This document shows, piece by piece, positions 6,831-11,785 of a stretch of DNA of 11,785 nucleotides; position 1 is the stretch's first letter, and every line of letters begins with the position of its first letter. This DNA is from JAYEJB01 sp034716415. GTDB lineage: Bacteria > Patescibacteriota > Patescibacteriia > SG8-24. The position numbers and the translations under genes are program-made. The stretch lies in assembly GCA_034716415.1 (NCBI GenBank), contig JAYEJB010000046.1, forward strand, positions 1-11,785, read 5' to 3'. Under the pieces are notes generated by a model, which worked only from the letters and a program-made list of their open reading frames with translations, made no database searches and was not told where the DNA came from.

Positions 6831-8240
6831 ATGCCTTTCGATATCAAGAAGATACAAGAGGAAGACGGTTTCCTCCTGTATACCCTTGTCCGCGAATGGG
6901 AACATGAAGGCCATGATGTCGGACTGTTCATCCTCGAAAATCCGGACGTTCCGGATATGGATAAGTCACCGAGTCCGATGTGCGAATGCGATTTCGATGT
7001 CGAGGAAAAAATCGACGAGAACGGCCGGAAGTGCCGCTTGCAAGTGCGCGACTCTCACAAATGCCCGCATCTGGCGGCGTTCCGCGAGCTCTGCAGACAG
7101 GAAGCGCGCGAGAAGTACGGCGATGCCTGGCGTGAGATGGGCGTGAAGGAAGCGATTCTCGACATCCACAAACGAGTGAAGGCCGGAGAGTATCTCGGTA
7201 CGATCTGGGGCGGAACGATATATCTTCAGACCGTGGGGGAACTGCTCGATGTAAAGGTGCCGTGGGCCGAGGCGGATGAGTTGTTCGAGGAGGAGCGCCT
7301 GCAACTGCACGGCGCCATCTTGGCCGATTACGTCCAATACCTGCGCTTCCCGAAAGAGCTCAAAGGACTGATGCGCTACGTCATCGAAGTTCCCCTCGGT
7401 TGGCCGAACGGCGAGGCAGGCGACGGTTTTGTCGGCAGTCTCTGCCAACTCATCGAGGAGAACACGGGAACGACCCACGGCCGCGAACTGTTCGGGGACG
7501 ACTTCCCGCGCATCCGGTCGGAACGCCTGCTCGTGCTGGGGCTCGCTCTGCTCCGTGTCGTAATCGAACGCGCAGAGAAATCACGCGCGGTGCGCAAGGA
7601 GCTGCACTTCAGTTCCCTGGACGGTTACGCGAAGCATCTCGCGGAAACCATGGAGAAGCTCCGCGAACTCGAGAGTTCCGCACCATACAAGTACGATACG
7701 CGTTCGCTCAAGCCGCATTACCTGGCGCATCTGATGCTGTCCGACCCGACGCTCGATACGACGCGTTTCAGGTTCCCCCGCGAGGTGCGCCATGCGCTTT
7801 CGTATCTCATGCATGAGGACGGTCCCGATTGGGACGCCGCGGAACGGTCCATGCTCAAGATGGAGCAAGTCATCGCGATGTACGGCAGATGGGAAAGCGG
7901 CGGCGAGGCGTTCTGGGAGCACAACTATCCGCACCTGTCGGCGGGAGAAGCGGTCCAGTTCGGTCTTTCGTGGCTGATGTCGGCCGTGAAATCGGCCGAG
8001 GCCGATTCCGATGTGCGTGACCGTATCGGACGCAATCTCCTATGGGTCGCGATGAACGACTGCCGCAAGCTCGCGCCGAGATACGCGAAGCTGCACAAGC
8101 GCCTTCGCGCGTGGCAATTCCTCGCGCGGAAGCGGAGTTACGTGCGTATGCGCGTCTCGATCTGGAGATGGAACAGCCGCGCGAAACTGCAGCGCCTCAA
8201 GGACCGCATCGCGAAGAAGTTCCGGAAAGGCAAAGAATAG
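6831..8240 (+). CDS. Unrecognised charged protein with a SWIM-like zinc motif
   Basis: A 469-residue protein of no family I recognise. It has a well-formed promoter, a near-perfect ribosome binding site and a terminator. Near the N-terminus, Cys51-x-Cys53 and Cys78-Pro-His80, 24 residues apart and followed by LAAF, fit the SWIM zinc-finger pattern CxC-x(n)-CxH. SWIM motifs occur in DNA-binding or protein-interaction factors, often linked to recombination or helicases. His76 and Cys68 are further possible ligands. Residues about 90-400 look helical and mostly soluble, with no ATPase or nuclease motif seen. The last 60 residues are strongly basic and aromatic (KRLRAWQFLARKRSYVRMRV, then KLQRLKDRIAKKFRKGKE), as in nucleic-acid-binding or membrane-surface tails. 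The gene is divergent from the phosphohistidine operon and shares its control region, which hints at a link. Function unknown. Confidence 0.8.
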   Translation: MPFDIKKIQEEDGFLLYTLVREWEHEGHDVGLFILENPDVPDMDKSPSPMCECDFDVEEKIDENGRKCRLQVRDSHKCPHLAAFRELCRQEAREKYGDAWREMGVKEAILDIHKRVKAGEYLGTIWGGTIYLQTVGELLDVKVPWAEADELFEEERLQLHGAILADYVQYLRFPKELKGLMRYVIEVPLGWPNGEAGDGFVGSLCQLIEENTGTTHGRELFGDDFPRIRSERLLVLGLALLRVVIERAEKSRAVRKELHFSSLDGYAKHLAETMEKLRELESSAPYKYDTRSLKPHYLAHLMLSDPTLDTTRFRFPREVRHALSYLMHEDGPDWDAAERSMLKMEQVIAMYGRWESGGEAFWEHNYPHLSAGEAVQFGLSWLMSAVKSAEADSDVRDRIGRNLLWVAMNDCRKLAPRYAKLHKRLRAWQFLARKRSYVRMRVSIWRWNSRAKLQRLKDRIAKKFRKGKE

Positions 8241-8252
8241 CTTTCCTAAATC

Positions 8253-8274
8253 CCGCATCACCGCGGGTTTTTTT
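8253..8274 (+). terminator. Terminator of the SWIM-like protein gene
   Basis: CCCGC (8253-8257) pairs with GCGGG (8264-8268) over a 6-nt loop, followed by six Ts, 12 bases after the stop codon. Confidence 0.85.
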
Positions 8275-8322
8275 ATTCAGCCGTGTTTAATCACCAAAGA
8301 AAACACCACCCTCAAGGATGGT

Positions 8323-8431
8323 CTCCACAGCGCTTCGCGCTTAGTGGAGCTATGGGGGGCACCCCCCATAGCTCCAGCTTCACTGGAGCGACGGGGGGTG
8401 GGGTGGACTACGGGACGACTTTAGAACTTTT
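8323..8431 (+). repeat. Structured dispersed repeat, copy A (three hairpins plus conserved G-rich core)
   Basis: This fills most of the roughly 300-base gene-free stretch 8241-8540. Hairpin 1: CTCCACAGCGC (8323-8333) against GCGCT...GTGGAG (8337-8349) with a 2-nt bulge. Hairpin 2: a perfect 15-bp inverted repeat, 8345-8359 with 8362-8376. Hairpin 3: GCTCCAG (8371-8377) with CTGGAGC (8383-8389). Neighbouring hairpins overlap by 5-6 bases and so compete. A G-rich run (8393-8406) and the core CGGGACGACTTTAGAAC (8411-8427) follow. The part from about 8360 to 8431 is almost identical to copy C near 11403-11476, and the core recurs at 9842-9877. No coding potential or transposase is evident. Confidence 0.85.
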
Positions 8432-8486
8432 AGATGAATGAATTTGGCTTCCGCACTTCAGAATATGCTTAAATTTGGCTAAAAAT

Positions 8487-8530
8487 TACCGGGATTTCAT
8501 GATATTGACAAAAAAGTACAATTCCCGGTA
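8487..8530. promoter_or_regulatory. Split inverted repeat bracketing the GHKL gene promoter
   Basis: TACCGGGA (8487-8494) and TCCCGGTA (8523-8530) are perfect complements 28 bp apart. The left arm lies just upstream of the -35 and the right arm runs into the first two bases of the -10. The centre-to-centre distance of 36 bp is between three and three and a half helical turns. This is consistent with two repressor half-sites, or with a hairpin on the DNA; on RNA only the template side upstream of +1 would be involved. Confidence 0.5.
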
Positions 8531-8534
8531 TAAT
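8505..8534 (+). promoter_or_regulatory. Consensus promoter giving a leaderless GHKL ATPase mRNA
   Basis: A perfect TTGACA (8505-8510), 18 bp, and a perfect TATAAT (8529-8534). The expected start, 6-7 bases past the -10, falls on the A of the ATG at 8541, so the mRNA should have no 5' leader. There is no Shine-Dalgarno site, which agrees. Confidence 0.85.
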
Positions 8535-8540
8535 ATAGCC

Positions 8541-9500
8541 ATGAAAATACATTTACCACATAGTGCTTTCTTGGGAAATATTGAGCCGTTTATAAGAGGT
8601 TTCGATAATTCTAATTTGGATCAACTTCAAATTACGACCAATCAAAAATGGGTTGCAGTTCACCCCGTGGTTTTAGTAATGGTTGCAGCCCTCGCTCAAA
8701 CTGTTGAGGGAAAAAATACATCTTGTGAGGCACTACCGGGGTATGCCGGGACTTATCTAGAGAGAATGGGTCTGTTCAAACATCTTGGAATTGACTCCGG
8801 CATTTCAATAGTCGAACGAGAACCAGCAGGACGATTTATACCAATCACCAAAATCACTACGTCTGATGAATTGACCGGACTGCTAACTGAAATGGTTCCG
8901 TTGCTACACTTGGAGCCCCAGCAGGCTTCATCAATTAGATATATCGTGAGTGAGCTCGTAAGAAACGTTCTGGAACACGCGAAGTCGCAGCATGGGGCTT
9001 TTGTGGCAGCTCAGTACCACAAGAAAACAAATAAAATCCGAATCGGAATAGCTGATACTGGAATTGGCATTAAGGCAGCGATTGGTCAATCGCATCCGAC
9101 GGGCAACGACTTAGAAGCCCTACAGCTAGCACTTACGCCTGGCATCACGGGCACCACGAGAAAAGAAGGAGGAACGGAGCAAAACGCTGGTGCAGGGCTA
9201 TTCTTTATTAAATCAATTGCAACGGCCAATCATGACTACTTCGTAATTTATAGCGGTAATGCACTGTACAAGCTGCTAAAGAGGCGCTCGAGCAAGGTCA
9301 TTCTGCATGCGAACCCTTTTGAGGATCACCATTCTAAAAAAAGCGACCTTCCCTATTGGAGGGGGACAGTCGTAGGTATCGATCTAACATTGGATGCAAC
9401 AGAAGAATTCACGAATTTGCTTGATTTAATTCGTGATACATACTCTAAAGCAGTCCGTGACCGGAAGAAGGCCCGACGAAAAAAGCCAAAATTTATATGA
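8541..9500 (+). CDS. GHKL-type (histidine kinase-like) ATPase without a His-phosphoacceptor domain
   Basis: A 319-residue protein. The ATG at 8541 is chosen because a consensus promoter ends just before it; the longer frame from 8475 would start upstream of the -35. The Bergerat ATP fold is clear: N-box SELVRNVLEH (137-146, with E138 and N142), G1 box DTGIGI (172-177), and G2 box NAGAGLFFIKSIA (215-227). Residues 1 to about 120 are a separate domain I cannot name. The last 20 residues are very basic (RKKARRKKPK). There is no HisKA dimerisation domain, sensor or membrane segment, so it is soluble and resembles anti-sigma kinases (SpoIIAB/RsbW type) or related switch ATPases. It overlaps the STAS-like gene by 4 nt, which is strong evidence of joint function. 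The DNA is visibly more AT-rich than the left part of the window, suggesting transfer. Confidence 0.87.
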   Translation: MKIHLPHSAFLGNIEPFIRGFDNSNLDQLQITTNQKWVAVHPVVLVMVAALAQTVEGKNTSCEALPGYAGTYLERMGLFKHLGIDSGISIVEREPAGRFIPITKITTSDELTGLLTEMVPLLHLEPQQASSIRYIVSELVRNVLEHAKSQHGAFVAAQYHKKTNKIRIGIADTGIGIKAAIGQSHPTGNDLEALQLALTPGITGTTRKEGGTEQNAGAGLFFIKSIATANHDYFVIYSGNALYKLLKRRSSKVILHANPFEDHHSKKSDLPYWRGTVVGIDLTLDATEEFTNLLDLIRDTYSKAVRDRKKARRKKPKFI

Positions 9501-9787
9501 TGTTAGTGAAATTAGTGGACGGCATCGGCAGCTTCGCCGAAAATAAAGAAAAGGCCAAGGATATCCGACTGAACAAACTAATCCCCACGCTAGAGAAAGG
9601 CGAAGACATCATCTTAGATTTCAAGAACATAGATGACGCGACGCAATCATTCATCCATGCATTAATCAGTGATCTATTTCGGAAATACGGCGACGAAGTT
9701 CTGAATCGCATCAGCTTCAAAAACTGCAATGAAACCGTAAGTAAGGTGATTACGATAGTTGCCGACTATATGCAGGAAACGGATTAA
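9497..9787 (+). CDS. STAS-like DUF4325 protein
   Basis: A 96-residue protein, full length for a single domain. The pattern GSFAENKEKAKDIR (11-24), LEKGEDIILDFKNI (32-45) and DDATQSFIHALISDLF (46-61) fits the STAS-like DUF4325 family. In classical STAS antagonists a Ser/Thr in the matching loop is phosphorylated by the partner GHKL kinase; here T49 and S51 are the candidates (inference). The start uses the ATGATG overlapping the ATPase stop (ATGA), so translation is coupled. No Shine-Dalgarno site is visible, and either Met (9497 or 9500) could initiate. The partner sigma or effector is not in the window. A strong hairpin follows 19 bases after the stop. Confidence 0.82.
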   Translation: MMLVKLVDGIGSFAENKEKAKDIRLNKLIPTLEKGEDIILDFKNIDDATQSFIHALISDLFRKYGDEVLNRISFKNCNETVSKVITIVADYMQETD

Positions 9788-9806
9788 TTTATCACGATTA
9801 CAATAT

Positions 9807-9840
9807 AGCAAAATACCGCTTTATTAAGCGGTATTTTGCT
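9807..9840. terminator. Long hairpin terminator between converging STAS-like and HAD genes
   Basis: A perfect 14-bp stem (9807-9820 with 9827-9840, core AAAATACCGC/GCGGTATTTT) with a 6-nt TTATTA loop. The T-rich descending arm is present in both directions, so it can act bidirectionally, though no separate T-run follows. A shorter relative with the same AAAATACCG arm stands before repeat copy C at 11342-11370. Confidence 0.75.
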
Positions 9841-9841
9841 A

Positions 9842-9877
9842 GTGGGGTGGGCTGCGGGACGACTTTAGAACTTTTTG
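9842..9877 (+). repeat. Dispersed repeat, copy B (core only)
   Basis: GTGGGGTGGGCTGCGGGACG at 9842-9861 and GACTTTAGAACTTTTT to 9877 match the core of copies A and C with one or two changes. The upstream hairpins 1-3 are absent; instead the long terminator hairpin sits directly before it. The HAD gene ends inside this copy, with its TAA at 9865-9867 being the TTA of CTTTAGAAC. Confidence 0.85.
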
Positions 9878-10500
9878 CTTGATTGAACTGCCGCCAAACA
9901 CGGATCCAGAGCCTGCAAATCGTCAGGACTTGAGTACTGCAGACCAATTCCACCCTTGCGCATGAACGCATCAACATTTCTTTTTGAATCATCAACTATG
10001 ACACATCCGGAATAATCACTTATTCCAAGCCGCCCCAAAGCGATATCAAATATCCGTCCGCCTTCATCCTTCTTTAGCAACCCAACATCCGCCGAGTTCA
10101 GAATGACATCGAAGATGTCCCCCAATCGCTTGTGCGGCACGGTTACTAAAGTGAATACATCCATGTTATCAGTGACCAGTCCAACTTTCAGTCCGGTACG
10201 CTTCAGTCGGATGGCATAGTCCAACACTTTTTGCTCCAATTCCATGAGTCTGACGCTCGAGACAAGCTTCTCATCCAGCCATTCGGCATCCAGACCGCAT
10301 TCATGAGCCATCAACTCGTTGATGTACCGATATCCGACCTGCCCTCGCATCCACTTCGCTGCCAAATCCGAATCGCCGAATATGTTGGCCTGAATCCAAT
10401 CGTAAATGTCCGCGTGTTCTGGCAACAGTTTCTTCTCGTAGAACCTCCCCTTGCACAGCACGCCATCGAAATCAAAAAGCACGCATTTGATGTCCTGCAT
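9865..10500 (-). CDS. HAD-superfamily hydrolase
   Basis: A 211-residue protein, standard for a subfamily IA HAD phosphatase. Motif I DFDGVL has D10 as the nucleophile and D12 as the acid/base; motif II is the Thr of GLVTDN (about residues 107-112); motif III is the Lys of GLLKKDEG; motif IV is VDDSKRN, which binds Mg2+. A helical cap (about 15-90) separates motifs I and II. It would hydrolyse a small phosphorylated metabolite; the substrate is not predictable. It starts 13 bases after the end of the NYN reading frame, so the two may be cotranscribed, but TATAAT at 10518-10513 could give it its own nearly leaderless transcript. The last residues (SSKKF) and the stop codon are supplied by repeat copy B, so the native C-terminus may have been altered by insertion. 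Confidence 0.9.
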   Translation of the reverse strand: MQDIKCVLFDFDGVLCKGRFYEKKLLPEHADIYDWIQANIFGDSDLAAKWMRGQVGYRYINELMAHECGLDAEWLDEKLVSSVRLMELEQKVLDYAIRLKRTGLKVGLVTDNMDVFTLVTVPHKRLGDIFDVILNSADVGLLKKDEGGRIFDIALGRLGISDYSGCVIVDDSKRNVDAFMRKGGIGLQYSSPDDLQALDPCLAAVQSSKKF

Positions 10501-10512
10501 ACAATAAACACT

Positions 10513-10518
10513 ATTATA
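10513..10518 (-). promoter_or_regulatory. Possible -10 box for the HAD gene
   Basis: TATAAT on the minus strand, 12 bases before the ATG at 10500. No good -35 is seen at 16-18 bp. If real, the HAD mRNA has a leader of only about 5 nt. Confidence 0.35.
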
Positions 10519-11197
10519 AAGTTGCCTGCTCCGGAAACTGAAACTTCCTGATGTCGCTCTCGACCAGCACTCGCTGACCGTCGGAGTGACGAATCAGCGC
10601 TTGGGTCGGATAAACCGGATCATCGACTTCAGTCCGAGGTTTCATTGAAAAACCTACGTACTCGACTCGCTTACCGCAACGATTTCTAATCCAATCAAGA
10701 GCTGGAATTAAATCAGTATCCGAACTGACGATAATCGCCGTGTCGTATTTGTCATCCACCGCACCGGCAATCATGTCCGTGGCAATTTTTACGTCGATAC
10801 CTTTTTCGCGAACCGTATTATAGATAACTTCAGTGACGCCTAGCTTTTAGATACGTTCGTAATCAGCGACGCGATCATCAATCACAATCCGCTCAGTCCG
10901 GTTGCGCAATTTGCTGGTCTTGATTTGCCAATCAGTTTTTGCCAATTCCATAAATAATTTAACCTGCCGGGCGCGAGCCTGTTTTCGCCCCTCGTTACCC
11001 GGAATGGTTCTTACCGTTCCGACATAGTAGCGCTTGCCCAATTGAGCAATCTCCCTCTGATCAGCAATAAAGTTAGCAAAGGCATCGAAATCGAATTGCA
11101 TTTTCTTATCAAGCAACACTTCAAAAATACCCAATGGCTTCAAGGCGAGATGATGGAAATTTCCACCGTCAATGTATATTTGAACTCTCTCAGACAT
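10514..11197 (-). pseudogene. NYN-domain (PIN-like) ribonuclease gene interrupted by one in-frame TAA
   Basis: One frame of 228 codons runs from ATG 11197 to TAA 10514-10516, broken only by a TAA at 10847-10849 (codon 117). Before it lie IYIDGGNFHH, with the acidic D10 and N13 of the NYN active site, and a basic region GRKQARARQ. After it the same frame continues KLGVTEVIYNTVREKGIDVK and then SSDTDL, the second acidic cluster, and a typical NYN C-terminus. The frame around the stop reads ERI-stop-KLG; a Lys AAA to TAA change is a simple explanation, since K is plausible there. The 116-residue product would lack half the catalytic site. It may be a recent nonsense mutation, a sequencing error or readthrough. 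NYN proteins are metal-dependent RNases of the LabA/DUF88 type. No compensating frameshifts are seen, which argues that decay is recent. Confidence 0.8.
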
Positions 11198-11223
11198 ACA
11201 AAAACTGACTCATTAACCAGCCA

Positions 11224-11229
11224 ATTATA
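11224..11229 (-). promoter_or_regulatory. Possible proximal -10 box for the NYN gene
   Basis: TATAAT on the minus strand, 26 bases before the ATG at 11197 and just past the leader hairpin. A matching -35 is not evident, because that position lies inside the hairpin. Either this drives NYN directly or NYN depends on readthrough from the promoter at 11291-11319. Confidence 0.4.
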
Positions 11230-11236
11230 CTCAAAC

Positions 11237-11282
11237 AAAAAAGTCCTGCATACTGCCTCGAAAGGCAGGTGCAGGAGACTTT
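11237..11282 (-). ncRNA. Promoter-proximal hairpin with UUCG loop and U-run: attenuator leader or tiny RNA
   Basis: Read on the minus strand: AAAG, 2-nt bulge, TCCTGCA (11276-11270), C, CTGCCT (11268-11263), loop TTCG (11262-11259), AGGCAG (11258-11253), TA, TGCAGGA (11250-11244), CTTT, and a run of six Ts (11242-11237). It is a textbook intrinsic terminator with an extra-stable UUCG loop, and it starts within a few bases of the predicted transcription start. The transcript would thus end after about 45 nt unless termination is bypassed. This suggests attenuation of the NYN gene or a stable small RNA. Confidence 0.6.
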
Positions 11283-11290
11283 ATGTATAA

Positions 11291-11319
11291 AATATATCTT
11301 ATCTGAGCTGTTTTGTCAA
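11291..11319 (-). promoter_or_regulatory. Promoter of the leader hairpin / NYN transcript
   Basis: On the minus strand a perfect TTGACA (11319-11314) lies 17 bp from TATATT (11296-11291, five of six). Transcription would start near 11284, directly before the hairpin at 11282-11243. It lies in the 319-base gene-free stretch 11198-11516, which otherwise holds the hairpin, a terminator and repeat copy C. Confidence 0.65.
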
Positions 11320-11341
11320 TACAGAACTGTAAAGAATAAGC

Positions 11342-11370
11342 AAAATACCGCTTGGATAAACGGTATTTTT
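11342..11370. terminator. Hairpin terminator next to repeat copy C
   Basis: AAAATACCG (11342-11350) pairs perfectly with CGGTATTTT (11361-11369) over a 10-nt loop. It shares its arm sequence with the long hairpin at 9807-9840 and occupies the same place relative to the repeat core. It could end GIY-YIG transcription on the minus strand. Confidence 0.6.
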
Positions 11371-11377
11371 GGCATGC

Positions 11378-11476
11378 CCCACTTCGCTAAAGCTACGAGG
11401 GGCACCCCCCCATAGCTCCAGCTTCACTGGAGCGACGGGGGGTGGGGTGGACTGCGGGACGACTTTAGAACCTTTT
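11378..11476 (+). repeat. Structured dispersed repeat, copy C
   Basis: From 11403 to 11476 this is almost identical to copy A (8360-8431), including the GCTCCAG/CTGGAGC hairpin (11415-11433), the G-rich run (11437-11450) and the core CGGGACGACTTTAGAAC. The left arm of the second hairpin has diverged (AGCTA..GGGG against CCCC..TAGCT), yet still pairs, so structure is kept while sequence changed. It lies on the 3' side of the GIY-YIG gene. Confidence 0.85.
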
Positions 11477-11516
11477 TTATTTGAGAGGTCGCTGGTTCTA
11501 GATGGGAATTCAAATC

Positions 11517-11756
11517 CTAAAATAATCTTTTTCTTGAGAAAGAATACCCTGATCCTGATTTCAAATACTTTTCGAAAGCAAGCGCTTTCCGGCGGCTACT
11601 GAAAACTGCGAACCAAACAAGTTTCCACGGGCGCTGTCGATTGGTTGTTCGACAACTACCGGAACGATGCTGCTCCAAACGTGACTTCAAATTTGTGGAT
11701 TCGCCAATATAGTGACGTCCGGTCGATAGACTTTTCAGCACATACACGTAATGCAT
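11517..11756 (-). CDS. Small GIY-YIG nuclease-domain protein
   Basis: A 79-residue protein of the UPF0213/YhbQ-like class. The GIY half is the variant VYV (residues 4-6), followed by YIG (16-18), Arg26 in LKSRLEQH, and Glu62 in FEKYLKSGSG. These are the expected catalytic Tyr, Arg and metal-binding Glu, so the nuclease fold looks complete. Such stand-alone domains cut DNA in other contexts (UvrC, homing endonucleases), but the cellular role of this small class is unsettled. Its promoter is beyond the window, and no Shine-Dalgarno site is visible before the ATG. A repeat copy lies 41 bases past its stop. Confidence 0.9.
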   Translation of the reverse strand: MHYVYVLKSLSTGRHYIGESTNLKSRLEQHRSGSCRTTNRQRPWKLVWFAVFSSRRKALAFEKYLKSGSGYSFSRKRLF

Positions 11757-11785
11757 ATGCCGATGTCTTACGTGAGAACGATTGA

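Noticed and set aside
8345..8431. Integron attC site
   Set aside because: The core site consensus GTTRRRY is not met (GTTCTAA on the minus strand has a pyrimidine where a purine is needed), and no integrase or cassette array is visible.
8475..8540. Upstream extension of the GHKL ATPase to 8475
   Set aside because: The extension covers the -35 and -10 boxes of a consensus promoter and one arm of the inverted repeat, so it would not be transcribed.
8323..11476. CRISPR array or insertion sequence
   Set aside because: Repeats are far apart and irregular, with genes between them. There are no short regular spacers, no cas genes, no transposase and no target-site duplications that I can see.
11484..11520. 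tRNA-like T-arm (TTCAAATCC and GGTCGCTGGTTC)
   Set aside because: The 5-bp stem around the T-loop does not pair, and no acceptor, D or anticodon arms are present. At most it is a fragment.
11369..11602. Plus-strand open frame of 77 codons across repeat copy C and the end of the GIY-YIG gene
   Set aside because: It merely translates the repeat and then antisense GIY-YIG sequence. It has no ribosome binding site or promoter, and its low-complexity Gly/Ser/Pro content comes from the G-rich tract.

Overview
The window looks like a chromosomal piece of an uncultivated bacterium, most plausibly of the Candidate Phyla Radiation (Patescibacteria). This is an inference from style rather than from a marker gene. 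Support comes from clear bacterial -35/-10 promoters, several genes with very short or no 5' leaders and no Shine-Dalgarno site, short hairpin-plus-T terminators, a tiny stand-alone GIY-YIG protein, a NYN/HAD pair, and a dispersed G-rich repeat.

Layout. (1) 1-335: tail of an unrecognised beta-rich protein, then a terminator. (2) 447-881: a GNAT acetyltransferase, converging on a shared terminator. (3) 924-6595, minus strand: the centrepiece, a four-gene operon. In transcription order it encodes a winged-helix protein with a C-terminal phosphohistidine (PEP-utiliser mobile) domain, a second protein of the same design, a stand-alone ATP-grasp kinase domain (PPDK_N type), and a third phosphohistidine protein without the winged helix. 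All three phosphohistidine domains keep the catalytic His, yet there is one kinase and no PEP/pyruvate TIM barrel. (4) 6831-8240, divergent: an unrecognised protein with a SWIM-like zinc motif. (5) 8323-8431: a structured repeat. (6) 8541-9787: a GHKL ATPase and a DUF4325 STAS-like protein overlapping by 4 nt, in visibly more AT-rich DNA. (7) 9865-11197, minus: a HAD hydrolase behind a NYN-domain gene broken by one in-frame stop. (8) 11198-11516: a promoter, a tiny hairpin leader or RNA, a terminator and another repeat copy. (9) 11517-11756: a GIY-YIG protein.

How the genes may work together. The operon reads as a split dikinase. The ATP-grasp subunit would phosphorylate the swivelling histidine of one, or of all three, partner proteins in trans. 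Two partners carry DNA-binding heads, so phosphohistidine chemistry may be tied to transcription. Palindromes just upstream of the operon promoter and between its first two genes are candidate operators for those heads. The domain order of kinase plus third protein (ATP-grasp, middle helical domain, His domain) matches rifampin phosphotransferase-type enzymes better than PEP synthase. The GHKL/STAS pair resembles anti-sigma kinase/antagonist switches.
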